DNA of 64,000 bases, from NCBI RefSeq assembly GCF_016745395.1, contig NZ_JAERVJ010000001.1:124001-188000 (forward strand). Reading direction: 5' to 3'. The notes beneath the pieces are model-generated. The model was not told the origin of the DNA and searched no databases. It was given only the letters and a program-made list of their open reading frames with translations. The stretch's first letter is position 1, and every line of letters starts with the position of its first letter. A program made the translations under genes and the position numbers. The DNA is from Methylocystis sp. Sn-Cys. Its GTDB lineage: Bacteria; Pseudomonadota; Alphaproteobacteria; Rhizobiales; Beijerinckiaceae. This document shows positions 27,301-35,669 of this stretch, piece after piece.

Positions 27301-27345
27301 CGCCACTTGTCAGCACTCTGGGCCGGCCCAGGGGCGGCCTTTGTT

Positions 27346-27540
27346 TCAGGTCTTTGTTTTAACGGGCGCCTTCGGCCCACCCATTGAGTCGAGGCGCGCC
27401 TTGGCGCGCTCGGCGACGCGGCTTTTCTCGGCGTCGGCGAGCTGGGACCAGCTCCCGATTTCCTCGCGCGTGCGGCCGCAGCCGATGCAGACATTGGCGG
27501 AGTTGAGCGTGCAGATTTTATTGCAGGGGCTGGGGATCAT
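27346..27540 (-). CDS. DUF1289 protein
   Basis: A 64-residue cytoplasmic protein of the DUF1289 family. The N-terminus has the conserved cysteines PCNKIC and CIGCGRT (four Cys in the first 25 residues), probably binding a metal, followed by a helical segment with WSQLADAEKSRV. Function unknown in the family. Confidence 0.9.
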   Translation of the reverse strand: MIPSPCNKICTLNSANVCIGCGRTREEIGSWSQLADAEKSRVAERAKARLDSMGGPKAPVKTKT

Positions 27541-27610
27541 CAGGGCTCTCGGGTGTCTCCCGCAAATGGCCGAGGGGGCGCCGGCGTGTCAATCTTCTCA
27601 GCGCTGGAAG

Positions 27611-27730
27611 GCCCCCTCCCTGTCCCTCCCCCGTTTCACGGGACAGGGGACGCTCACGATCGGCATTCCCGATGAAGGCCGCGGACTGCTCCCTCTCCCG
27701 CGCCAGCGGGGGAGGGTCGGGGAGGGGGCA
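27611..27730. repeat. Family E repeat, copy E1
   Basis: Starts CCCCCTCCCTGTCCCTCCCC and ends GGGGGAGGGTCGGGGAGGGG, with a middle segment ACGCTCACGATCGGC. It matches E2 at 61545-61663. Its end supplies the region just before the RBS of the next gene. Confidence 0.88.
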
Positions 27731-27741
27731 AGGATTCGTCG

Positions 27742-28038
27742 ATGACCCTTTCCTTCTCATCCTTCCTCACCTCTTTGGGCGCCGCCGAGCCGCCAGCGCT
27801 GCCCGCGCCTTTGCGCGCTTTGTGGCTCGACGCCAGCGGCGACTGGGACGGCGCGCATCAATGCGTCACCGACGCCGAGGACGCGGACGGCATGCGGGTC
27901 CATGCCTATCTCCACCGCAAGGAAGGCGATCTCTCGAACGCGCGCTACTGGTACGCGCGCGCAGGCGTTCCGCCGCAGGATTGTCCCCTCGAGGAGGAGT
28001 GGCGGGCGATTGCCTCGGCCCTCCTCGCGCAGCGATAG
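27742..28038 (+). CDS. Conserved small protein upstream of recQ
   Basis: A 98-residue soluble protein that I cannot place in a named family. The patterns GDWDGAHQCV and NARYWYARAG resemble a helical TPR-like pair. AGGA precedes the ATG, directly after repeat E1. Only three bases separate its stop from recQ, so the genes are probably co-transcribed. No function can be assigned. Confidence 0.7.
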   Translation: MTLSFSSFLTSLGAAEPPALPAPLRALWLDASGDWDGAHQCVTDAEDADGMRVHAYLHRKEGDLSNARYWYARAGVPPQDCPLEEEWRAIASALLAQR

Positions 28039-28041
28039 GCC

Positions 28042-29607
28042 ATGGCGGACGCCGCGCGCCGCTTGCTGCGCGATGTCTTCGGCTTCGCCGATTTTCTTCC
28101 GGGCCAAGAGGAAGTCATCGAGGCCATCCTCGCCGGTCGCGACGCGCTCGCCGTCATGCCGACGGGCTCCGGCAAATCCCTGCTCTATCAATTGCCCGCG
28201 GCGGCGGGGCCGGGCCTCGTCGTCGTCGCCTCCCCGCTCATCGCGCTGATGCGCGACCAATTGCGGGCGCTCGCGGCCAAAGACATCCCCGCCGTCGCGC
28301 TCCATTCCGCCCAGGACGACGCCGAGGCGATCGCCGCGCTGGACGCCGTCTCGACGGGGCGGGCGAGACTCCTCTACGCCGCGCCGGAGCGGCTGGCTCA
28401 AGAGGCGACGCAGAATTTGCTGCGCAAAAACCGCATCAAGCTTTTCGCGGTGGACGAAGCCCATTGCGTCTCGCATTGGGGACACGACTTCCGCCCGGAC
28501 TATCGCGGGCTCGGCGACATCGCGACGAGGCTCGGCGCGCCGGTGCTCGCCGTCACGGCCACCGCCGGGCCGCGCACGCGCGCGGACATCAAACGCAATC
28601 TTTTCGCGCGGGAGCCGGAAGTCTTTATTCGTTCCTTCGCCCGGCCCAACCTCGCCCTTTCTTTCCGGCGCAAGCGCGCGGGGCTGCGCCAGATCCTGCG
28701 CTTCATCGGACGAGGCGGGGAAAGTGGCATCGTCTACTGCAATTCGCGCCGCAAGGCGGATGCGCTCGCCGCCGACCTCGCCGCTCTCGGACTCGACGCT
28801 TTGCCCTATCACGCCGGCCTCGAAGCCTATGCGCGCGACGCCCATCAGGACGCGTTTTTCGCGCGCAGGGGTGTCGTCATGGTCGCGACCATCGCTTTCG
28901 GCATGGGGGTGGATAAGCCGGACGTGCGCTTCGTGATCCACGCCGATCTGCCCACCTCGATCGAGAGCTATTACCAGGAGATCGGCCGCGCCGGGCGCGA
29001 TGGGGCGCCGGCGCGCGCCCTGGCTTTGTTCGATCCGCGCGAATTGGCGACCCGCTGGCGAACGCCGCAGATCGACCCCGAAAACGAAGAAGCGGCCGGG
29101 GATTATGCCCGCCGCCAGGCCATGGCGCGGCTCTGCGCCACGCCCCGCTGCCGTTTCCAGACGTTGCTCATGGAGTTCGGCGAGGACAGCGCGCCTTGCG
29201 GTCGATGCGATCATTGCCGGGGCGGGCCGCTGGCCTGGCCGCGCCGGGCAGGCGCTTTGGCGCTCGGCATTCGCGTCGCGGCGGCGAGCCAGCTTGCGCA
29301 TGTTTCTGGCGAGGAAATCGACGAGTCGCCGACGCCCACGGCCCCCCAAGAGGCTGTTTTCGAATCAGCCGCGCCTCCCGCGAAAGCCCTCACCGTCTCG
29401 CAGGCGCGGCTGCTGCGCGCGCTGCAAGCCGAGCGCGGCAAAATCGCAAAAAGGCGCCGCCTGGCCCCCAGGCGCATCGCCAGTGACGCGACTCTCGCCG
29501 CCCTCGCCGCGGCGCGGCCGCACCGAATCGACGACCCGATCTTCCACGACGTCGAGGAGGCGAGCGCTTTTCTGGGCGTCATCGAAAAGGCGAATGCCGA
29601 GGGGTGA
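28042..29607 (+). CDS. recQ: RecQ-family ATP-dependent DNA helicase
   Basis: A 3'-5' DNA helicase of the RecQ family, 521 residues. Visible are the Walker A TGSGKS (41-46), the DEAH box, the IGRAGRDG motif VI and the zinc-binding cysteines CRF...CGRCDHC near residues 375-395. The region between zinc and the C-terminal HRDC-like end is short, so the winged-helix (RQC) domain of the usual 600-residue RecQ appears absent or reduced. It may be a RecQ paralogue rather than the main RecQ. Confidence 0.88.
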   Translation: MADAARRLLRDVFGFADFLPGQEEVIEAILAGRDALAVMPTGSGKSLLYQLPAAAGPGLVVVASPLIALMRDQLRALAAKDIPAVALHSAQDDAEAIAALDAVSTGRARLLYAAPERLAQEATQNLLRKNRIKLFAVDEAHCVSHWGHDFRPDYRGLGDIATRLGAPVLAVTATAGPRTRADIKRNLFAREPEVFIRSFARPNLALSFRRKRAGLRQILRFIGRGGESGIVYCNSRRKADALAADLAALGLDALPYHAGLEAYARDAHQDAFFARRGVVMVATIAFGMGVDKPDVRFVIHADLPTSIESYYQEIGRAGRDGAPARALALFDPRELATRWRTPQIDPENEEAAGDYARRQAMARLCATPRCRFQTLLMEFGEDSAPCGRCDHCRGGPLAWPRRAGALALGIRVAAASQLAHVSGEEIDESPTPTAPQEAVFESAAPPAKALTVSQARLLRALQAERGKIAKRRRLAPRRIASDATLAALAAARPHRIDDPIFHDVEEASAFLGVIEKANAEG

Positions 29608-29624
29608 GCCGCGCGCGGCGGCCA

Positions 29625-29718
29625 TGTCATCCCCGCGAAAGCGGGAATCCAGAGCGACACCCCAGACTTAGCGCCACCCCAGGATTCCGGAGCGCCCTCC
29701 CGCCCGTCCGGGATGACG
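29625..29718. repeat. Family H palindromic element
   Basis: Begins GTCATCCCCGCGAAAGCGGG and AATCCAGAGCG, and ends CCGTCCGGGATGACGG. The layout (GTCAT end, AATCCAGAGC core) recalls families A and B but the sequence differs; a single copy is in this window. Confidence 0.65.
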
Positions 29719-29789
29719 GCGCCTGAAACGCAGCCGGTTCCATGCTGCGCCGCAACGGGCTATGACAAGCTTCCGCGAAGGACGCTCTC

Positions 29790-31235
29790 ATGCTCGCAAT
29801 CGACGATTCCCTGCCGCCGCCCGCCGCAGAAATGCGGCCGATCATGATCGGGCTCGGCCTCGCCATGCTGCTCTCGGCGCTGGACGGGACCATTGTCGTG
29901 ACCGCCATGCCGACGATCGGCGCCGACCTCGGCGCGCCCGAGAATCTGCCATGGATCGTCACGGCCTATCTCGTCGCCTCGATCGTGGTGACGCCGCTCT
30001 ATGGCAAATTTGCCGACGTCTATGGCAGACGGATCATGCTTCTGGCGGGCGTTGCGACCTTTGTCCTCGGCTCGGTCGCCTGCGCGCTCGCCCCCAGCAT
30101 GACGGCGCTCGCGCTGGCGCGTCTCGTCCAGGGCCTGGGCGGCGGCGGATTGATCGCGCTCGCCCAGACCGTCGTCGCCGATCTCGTTTCCCCGCACGAG
30201 CGCGGGCGTTACCAAACCTATCTCGCCGCCGTCTTTGTCGTCGCCAGCATCGCCGGCCCGGCGCTCGGCGGCTATTTTGCGCAATATTTGCACTGGTCGC
30301 TGATCTTTTGGATCAATCTGCCGCTCGGCCTCGCCGCGCTCGCGATGGTCAATTCCGGGCTAAAGCGCCTGCCCGAGCGACGCCATCCGCATCGTATCGA
30401 TTATCTCGGCGCCGCTCTTCTGACGCTGGCGTCCGGCTCGATGGTTCTGGCCCTCGGCTGGGGCGGAACGCGTTACCCCTGGGCTTCGGCGCCGATCTTC
30501 GGCCTTCTCGCTTTTTCGGCCCTGTCTTGGGCGGCTTTCGCCTGGCGCACGCGCGCCGCGCAGGAGCCTTTGATCCCCCTGCGGATCTTGAGCCTCTCGA
30601 TCGTGCGCAACGCCACTGTCTCGAGCTCCTTTGGCCTCGGCGCCTCCATCGGGCTCTCGGTCGTCATGCCGATCTATTTCGAGGTCGCGGCGGGCCTGAG
30701 CGCCCACGACTCGGGCCTCGCGCTCATTCCGATGATGGCCGCCACGGTTGTCGGCGCGACCATCTCCGGCCGGCTGATGGCCGTGATCGATCACTACAAG
30801 ATCATCCCTTTGCTGGGGCTCGGCGCGGGCGCGCTCGCCGCCGCGCTCGCCGCATGGAAAGTCGAGAGCGCCTCGCTCATCGTGCTCGACAGCCTGCTCA
30901 CCATCGCCTCCCTGGGCGTGGGCACGATGCTGCCGATCGCGACGGTCTCCGTGCAGAACGCCGTCGATTCGCGCGATCTGGGCACCGCCACGGCGACGAT
31001 GCAGTTCTTCCGCCAGCTTGCCGCGGCGCTCATCGTCGCGCTTTTCGGCGCGTTGGCGCTCGGCGGCGGGCGGGCCGATTACATCGCGGAAGCACGGCTC
31101 TCGCCCGAGGAAGCGGCGCGGCTCGCCGCGAGCTTCAAGCTGGTCTTCGCCGCGCTCGCCGTCTGCATGGGCTTCTCCTTCGCCTTCATGGCGCGGATGG
31201 AAGCGCGTCCCCTGCGTGGCGAGCGGCGACACTGA
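29790..31235 (+). CDS. MFS drug exporter, DHA2 (EmrB) type
   Basis: A 481-residue inner-membrane proton-driven exporter with about 14 predicted helices. The DHA2 motifs are visible: LDGTIVVTAMPTI in helix 1, GKFADVYGRR (motif A) near residue 70, and GGGLIALAQ. An AAGGA site precedes the ATG. No regulator or membrane-fusion partner lies adjacent, so the substrate is unknown. Confidence 0.9.
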   Translation: MLAIDDSLPPPAAEMRPIMIGLGLAMLLSALDGTIVVTAMPTIGADLGAPENLPWIVTAYLVASIVVTPLYGKFADVYGRRIMLLAGVATFVLGSVACALAPSMTALALARLVQGLGGGGLIALAQTVVADLVSPHERGRYQTYLAAVFVVASIAGPALGGYFAQYLHWSLIFWINLPLGLAALAMVNSGLKRLPERRHPHRIDYLGAALLTLASGSMVLALGWGGTRYPWASAPIFGLLAFSALSWAAFAWRTRAAQEPLIPLRILSLSIVRNATVSSSFGLGASIGLSVVMPIYFEVAAGLSAHDSGLALIPMMAATVVGATISGRLMAVIDHYKIIPLLGLGAGALAAALAAWKVESASLIVLDSLLTIASLGVGTMLPIATVSVQNAVDSRDLGTATATMQFFRQLAAALIVALFGALALGGGRADYIAEARLSPEEAARLAASFKLVFAALAVCMGFSFAFMARMEARPLRGERRH

Positions 31236-31325
31236 CCTATGTAATCTGCCGTCGGCCGCTTGTGCCGGTGGCATGGAATTTTCTATGAAGGCGACGTTTC
31301 GCCTTTACGTCTGCAAGGACCTCCC

Positions 31326-34037
31326 ATGACTTCGCTCGACAGTTTCAAATCCCGCCAAAAGCTCGTCGTGGGGGATAAAACCTATGATTATTTCTCACTG
31401 AGAGCGGCCGAGGCGAACGGGCTCGAAGGAGTCTCCAAACTCCCCTATTCGCTCAAGGTCGTTCTCGAAAACCTGCTGCGTAACGAGGACGGACGCTGGG
31501 TCACCAAGGACACGATCCACTCCTTCGCCAAATGGCTGACCGAGAAGGGCAAGACCGAGCGCGAGATCGCCTTTTCGCCGGCCCGCGTGCTGATGCAGGA
31601 TTTCACCGGCGTGCCGGCGGTGGTCGATCTCGCGGCGATGCGCGACGCTTTTGTTGCGCTGGGCGGCGACCCGCAGAAGATCAATCCGCTCGTGCCGGTC
31701 GATCTCGTGATCGACCATTCGGTCATCGTCGACGAGTTTGGGACGCCCAAGGCCTTCGAGCAGAATGTCGAGCTCGAATATGAGCGCAACGGCGAGCGTT
31801 ACCGCTTCCTGAAATGGGGCCAGTCGGCCTTCGACAATTTCCGCGTCGTGCCGCCGGGCACGGGCATCTGCCATCAGGTCAATCTCGAATATCTCGCGCA
31901 GACGGTCTGGACCCGCACCGAGAAAGCCGATGGCGCGGCGGTCGAGGTCGCCTATCCCGATACGCTCGTCGGCACCGACTCGCATACCACCATGGTCAAC
32001 GGCCTTGCCGTGCTCGGCTGGGGCGTCGGCGGCATCGAGGCGGAGGCCGCCATGCTCGGCCAGCCGCTCTCCATGCTCGCGCCCGAGGTGATCGGCTTCA
32101 AGCTGACCGGCGCGCCCAAGGAAGGCGTCACCGCGACCGACGTGGTGCTCACCGTCACGCAAATGCTGCGCAAAAAGGGCGTCGTCGGCAAATTCGTCGA
32201 ATTCTATGGCGAGGGCCTCAACCATTTGTCGCTCGCCGACCGCGCGACCATCGCCAATATGGCGCCGGAATATGGCGCGACCTGCGGCTTCTTCCCGGTC
32301 GACGCCGAGACGCTCGCCTATCTGAATATGTCCGGCCGCGCCGCCGAGCGCATCGCGCTGATCGAGGCCTATACGCTGGCGCAGGGCATGCTGCGCGACG
32401 CCTCCTCGCCCGACCCCGAATTCACCGACACGCTGGCGCTCGACCTCGCCGAGGTCGCGCCCTCGCTCGCGGGCCCCAAGCGCCCCGAAGGCCGCGTGCC
32501 GCTGGAGGACATCGGCAGGGCCTTCGAGACCGCGCTCGCCGGCGAATATAAAAAGGACGGCGGTCTCGGGCCGCGCCACAAGGTCGAGGGCACGAATTAC
32601 GACCTCGGCCATGGCGACGTGGTCATCGCCGCCATCACCTCCTGCACCAATACCTCGAACCCGAGCGTGCTGATCGGCGCGGGGCTGCTGGCGCGCAACG
32701 CCGTCGCCAAGGGCCTCAAGGTGAAACCGTGGGTGAAGACCTCGCTCGCGCCGGGAAGCCAGGTGGTCGGGCAATATCTCGCCAACTCCGGCCTGCAGAA
32801 GTCGCTCGACGAATTGGGCTTCAATCTCGTGGGCTTTGGCTGCACGACCTGCATCGGCAATTCCGGGCCCCTGCCGGCGCCGGTCTCCAAGACCATCAAC
32901 GCCCATGACCTCGTCGCGGCCTCGGTGCTCTCCGGCAACCGCAATTTCGAGGGCCGCGTGAACCCCGACGTGCAGGCGAATTATCTCGCCTCGCCGCCGC
33001 TCGTCGTCGCTTTCGCGCTCGCGGGCACGGTCGCCACCGATCTGACGAAAGAGCCGCTGGGCCAGGGCTCGGACGGCCAACCGGTTTATCTGCGCGACAT
33101 TTGGCCGTCGAGCGCCGAGATCGACTCGTTCATCCGCGACAATGTCACGCGCGACCTGTTCCGCGAGACTTACGCCAATGTCTTTGCGGGCGACGAACAT
33201 TGGCGCGCGGTGGCGGCCCCGGCCGGCGAAACCTACGGCTGGGACGACAAATCCACCTACGTCCGCAACCCGCCCTATTTCGTGGGCCTCGCCAAGCAGC
33301 CCAAGCCCGTTACGGATATCGTCGGCGCACGCGTCCTCGCGCTCTTTGGCGACAAGATCACCACCGACCATATTTCCCCGGCCGGCTCCATCAAGGCCGC
33401 CTCGCCCGCGGGCAAATGGCTGATGGACAATGGCGTCGCGCAGAAGGATTTCAACCAATACGGCACGCGGCGCGGCAACCATGAAGTCATGATGCGCGGC
33501 ACCTTCGCCAATATCCGCATCAAGAACAACATGATGAAGGACGCCCATGGCGTCGTGCCCGAAGGCGGCCTCACCAAATACTACCCCGGCGGCGAGACGC
33601 TCTCGATCTACGACGCCGCCATGCGCTACCAGAAGGACGGCGCGCCGCTCGTCGTCTTCGCCGGCGCCGAATATGGCAATGGCTCCTCGCGCGACTGGGC
33701 GGCGAAGGGCACGGCGCTGCTCGGCGTGCGCGCCGTGATCGCGCAGAGCTTCGAGCGCATCCACCGCTCCAATCTCGTCGGCATGGGCGTGCTGCCGCTG
33801 ACCTTCGAGCCCGGAACGAGCTGGGCGTCGCTCGGCCTGACCGGCGAGGAGACCGTGGCCATTCGCGGGCTCGAGAAAGGACTTGCACCGCGCCAGACGC
33901 TGGCCGCCGAAATCACCTTCCAGAGCGGCAAGGTTGTCTCCGCCCCGCTCCTCTTGCGGATCGATACGTTCGACGAATTGGAATACTTCAAAAATGGAGG
34001 CATTCTGCCTTACGTGCTGCGACAACTCGCCCCGTAA
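31326..34037 (+). CDS. acnA: Aconitate hydratase A
   Basis: The TCA-cycle enzyme interconverting citrate and isocitrate through a [4Fe-4S] cluster. The 903-residue protein is full length. Cluster ligands are Cys440 (SCTNTSN), Cys506 and Cys509 ([10 protein letters not shown]), equivalent to E. coli AcnA. The ATG at 31326 is preceded by AAGGAC; an upstream in-frame ATG at 31260 gives a non-family extension. Monocistronic in appearance. Confidence 0.97.
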   Translation: MTSLDSFKSRQKLVVGDKTYDYFSLRAAEANGLEGVSKLPYSLKVVLENLLRNEDGRWVTKDTIHSFAKWLTEKGKTEREIAFSPARVLMQDFTGVPAVVDLAAMRDAFVALGGDPQKINPLVPVDLVIDHSVIVDEFGTPKAFEQNVELEYERNGERYRFLKWGQSAFDNFRVVPPGTGICHQVNLEYLAQTVWTRTEKADGAAVEVAYPDTLVGTDSHTTMVNGLAVLGWGVGGIEAEAAMLGQPLSMLAPEVIGFKLTGAPKEGVTATDVVLTVTQMLRKKGVVGKFVEFYGEGLNHLSLADRATIANMAPEYGATCGFFPVDAETLAYLNMSGRAAERIALIEAYTLAQGMLRDASSPDPEFTDTLALDLAEVAPSLAGPKRPEGRVPLEDIGRAFETALAGEYKKDGGLGPRHKVEGTNYDLGHGDVVIAAITSCTNTSNPSVLIGAGLLARNAVAKGLKVKPWVKTSLAPGSQVVGQYLANSGLQKSLDELGFNLVGFGCTTCIGNSGPLPAPVSKTINAHDLVAASVLSGNRNFEGRVNPDVQANYLASPPLVVAFALAGTVATDLTKEPLGQGSDGQPVYLRDIWPSSAEIDSFIRDNVTRDLFRETYANVFAGDEHWRAVAAPAGETYGWDDKSTYVRNPPYFVGLAKQPKPVTDIVGARVLALFGDKITTDHISPAGSIKAASPAGKWLMDNGVAQKDFNQYGTRRGNHEVMMRGTFANIRIKNNMMKDAHGVVPEGGLTKYYPGGETLSIYDAAMRYQKDGAPLVVFAGAEYGNGSSRDWAAKGTALLGVRAVIAQSFERIHRSNLVGMGVLPLTFEPGTSWASLGLTGEETVAIRGLEKGLAPRQTLAAEITFQSGKVVSAPLLLRIDTFDELEYFKNGGILPYVLRQLAP

Positions 34038-34064
34038 AAGTGCTGTCGCAAACCTTCGCTATTA

Positions 34065-34093
34065 TTGACGGCTCGTTTTTCTTGCGACATCTT
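34065..34093 (+). promoter_or_regulatory. Candidate sigma-70 promoter of Cys-rich gene 1
   Basis: TTGACG (34065-34070) and CATCTT (34088-34093) with 17-bp spacing, 138 bp before the start codon. The Cys-rich gene 2 has the same arrangement (TTGACA, 17 bp, CATCGT) at the same distance, which makes this more credible than an isolated match. Confidence 0.45.
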
Positions 34094-34119
34094 CCTGACG
34101 CTTGAGCGTAAGAGCTTGC

Positions 34120-34144
34120 GCGCCGCCGTTCCAAACGGCGGCGC
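34120..34144 (+). other. Perfect 11-bp leader hairpin
   Basis: GCGCCGCCGTT and AACGGCGGCGC form a perfect stem with a 3-base CCA loop in the predicted 5' leader of Cys-rich gene 1. No T-run follows, so it does not look like an acnA terminator. It could stabilise or regulate the short mRNA. Confidence 0.6.
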
Positions 34145-34202
34145 AGCTAGACATGCGGCGCAAGAAGCAAAAATAAAACAGGAAGATAGAGGAAAGCTCA
34201 GG

Positions 34203-34436
34203 ATGAAGAAATTCTCCATTGCCACGGCCGTCGCTATCTTTGCGGCGATGACCGCTCCGGCCTTCGCTAGCTGCGACACCCATGCGGAAGACGAGCAGGC
34301 CGTTTGCGCCTCCAAGTGCGAGGATCAATATCTGAAGGATCAGCAGGGCTGGACGGCCGATATGTCGAAAGTCAAGTCCAACAAGAAGGCCTGCGACGAG
34401 AAGTGCGGCTGCCCGCAGAATTCGAAGGGACTCTGA
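34203..34436 (+). CDS. Small secreted Cys-rich protein 1 (six Cys)
   Basis: A 77-residue protein, unrecognised. The signal peptide spans residues 1-22 (FAAMTAPAFA). The mature part of about 55 residues contains six cysteines (C1 in SCDT, C2/C3 in VCASKC, C4 in KKAC, C5/C6 in EKCGC) and ends PQNSKGL. It is paralogous to the next gene (shared CDT, SKC.D.YL, KAC.EK.GCPQNS). Export plus paired Cys suggests a disulfide-bonded periplasmic or secreted protein. It has its own promoter and terminator. A metal-binding role is possible but unsupported. Confidence 0.8.
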   Translation: MKKFSIATAVAIFAAMTAPAFASCDTHAEDEQAVCASKCEDQYLKDQQGWTADMSKVKSNKKACDEKCGCPQNSKGL

Positions 34437-34465
34437 GCTTTTCCTCGGAGCTGAGAAAAATGCGA

Positions 34466-34491
34466 GGGCGCGCGAAAAGCGCGCCCTTCTT
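34466..34491 (+). terminator. Intrinsic terminator of Cys-rich gene 1
   Basis: The stem GGGCGCGC/GCGCGCCC with a GAAAA loop is followed by TTCTT, 30 bases after the stop codon. The same stem core recurs in the terminator of the paralogue. Confidence 0.8.
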
Positions 34492-34647
34492 GCCGACCAT
34501 CTCAAAATTTTTAGCCCCGGGGAGGCGCCCGAGAGCGGGGGGCCCTTATGGGAATAATCTTTTGGATTCAATCTTTAGCAATAGGGAAGCGCGGGCTCGC
34601 CAGCCTGCCGATCGCCCCCTCGTCTCTGTCATATCAATGACGTGTGA

Positions 34648-34676
34648 TTGACACTGGGCCAATCTTCCCCCATCGT
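34648..34676 (+). promoter_or_regulatory. Candidate sigma-70 promoter of Cys-rich gene 2
   Basis: TTGACA (34648-34653) and CATCGT (34671-34676) with 17-bp spacing, 133 bp before the start codon, mirroring the promoter of the first paralogue. Confidence 0.45.
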
Positions 34677-34780
34677 CCGCCCCGCTTTGCGCGTTATGAG
34701 GGGCCGTTACTGTCGGCGGGAGGGTTCTGCGCCAGCGCAAGCAAGCACAGCCGAAAATATGAAGAAGAGGAAGCGTCAAA

Positions 34781-35020
34781 ATGAACAAATTCGCCTTTGT
34801 TGCGGCGGCCCTGTTTGCCAGCATGATGACCCCGGCCTTCGCCGATTGCGACACCCGCAACGCCGACGATGACAAGCAGGCTGCGGCCGCGTCGAAGTGC
34901 TACGACGAATATCTCGCCCGCAAGCAGAACTACGGCGCGAATGTCGACGAGCTGCGCGCCAACTTCAAGGCCTGCAATGAGAAGGCCGGCTGCCCGCAGA
35001 ACTCCGACCTGCTGAAGTAA
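34781..35020 (+). CDS. Small secreted Cys-rich protein 2 (four Cys)
   Basis: A 79-residue paralogue of the preceding protein. The signal peptide spans residues 1-21 (MMTPAFA). The mature part begins DCDTRNAD and contains SKCYDEYLARKQN and KACNEKAGCPQNS, aligning along its whole length with protein 1. It keeps four of the six cysteines: the first of the VCASKC pair is Ala here and the EKCGC Cys is Ala, a paired loss compatible with one missing disulfide. GAGGAA precedes the ATG. Function unknown. Confidence 0.8.
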   Translation: MNKFAFVAAALFASMMTPAFADCDTRNADDDKQAAAASKCYDEYLARKQNYGANVDELRANFKACNEKAGCPQNSDLLK

Positions 35021-35061
35021 GATCGTTTCGCCTCTTCGAGCGAGTAGAGGCCGACGCTCAG

Positions 35062-35093
35062 GGGCGCGCAATTATTGCGCGCCCATATTTTTT
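35062..35093 (+). terminator. Intrinsic terminator of Cys-rich gene 2
   Basis: A perfect stem GGGCGCGCAAT/ATTGCGCGCCC (11 bp, 1-base loop) followed by ATATTTTTT. It sits between convergent genes and ends three bases before the stop of the next gene on the minus strand. Confidence 0.88.
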
Positions 35094-35095
35094 GC

Positions 35096-35590
35096 TTACT
35101 GCCGATAGACTTTGCCGTCCGGGCCCTTCCAGCCGTTCGAGTCTTCGTAGAAGCGATATTCCTCGTCGAAGACCACCGTTTCACCCGGGGCCACATATTG
35201 CTTGCCCTTGGGATCGGAGTTACGCGGCGCCGTCACATAATGCTTGCTGGGCGAGCAGCCTTCCTTGACCTTGCCGGCGTCGTCGGGTTTGCAGTCGAGA
35301 TTCGCGCCTTCCGGGAACTGCACTTTGGCGTTGAAGAAGATCTCGAAGCCCTTCTCGCCGGTCGCGTGCATTTCGAGCGCTTCCGACATGGTCTGCTTGA
35401 AGTCGAGAATCTTGCCGGGCTTGTCGAAATGCTGCGGGAGGAGATTTTCGAAAATCTTGCGGGCGTGCTCCTCGGTCGGATCGCCGCAGCCGAACCAGCA
35501 GATGGCCGCGGCCGGACCGGCCGCCATGGGCGCCGCGACCAGCGCCAGCGCAAAACCTCTGGCGAAGAATTTCAGATACGCGCCTCGCAT
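35096..35590 (-). CDS. Secreted protein of unknown function
   Basis: A 164-residue protein, not recognised. The signal peptide is about residues 1-29 (FALALVAAPMAAGPAAA). The mature part starts with ICWFGCGDPT and has four Cys in all (CWFGC, LDCKP, GCSPS), FENLLPQHFDKPGK, and a C-terminus rich in Tyr, Gly and Asp. It is convergent with the Cys-rich pair and could be functionally linked to them, but nothing proves this. Confidence 0.7.
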   Translation of the reverse strand: MRGAYLKFFARGFALALVAAPMAAGPAAAICWFGCGDPTEEHARKIFENLLPQHFDKPGKILDFKQTMSEALEMHATGEKGFEIFFNAKVQFPEGANLDCKPDDAGKVKEGCSPSKHYVTAPRNSDPKGKQYVAPGETVVFDEEYRFYEDSNGWKGPDGKVYRQ

Positions 35591-35669
35591 ATAGCGTTTC
35601 CTCTTCTTTGTTGCGCCGCAACGCGAGCGGCGATTGGCCGCAGAGTAAAACGCTTTGTATGAAATGTCT

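Noticed and set aside
31395-34025. 876-codon open frame on the minus strand
   Set aside because: It is the mirror of acnA, a certain gene, and has no recognisable motif or RBS.
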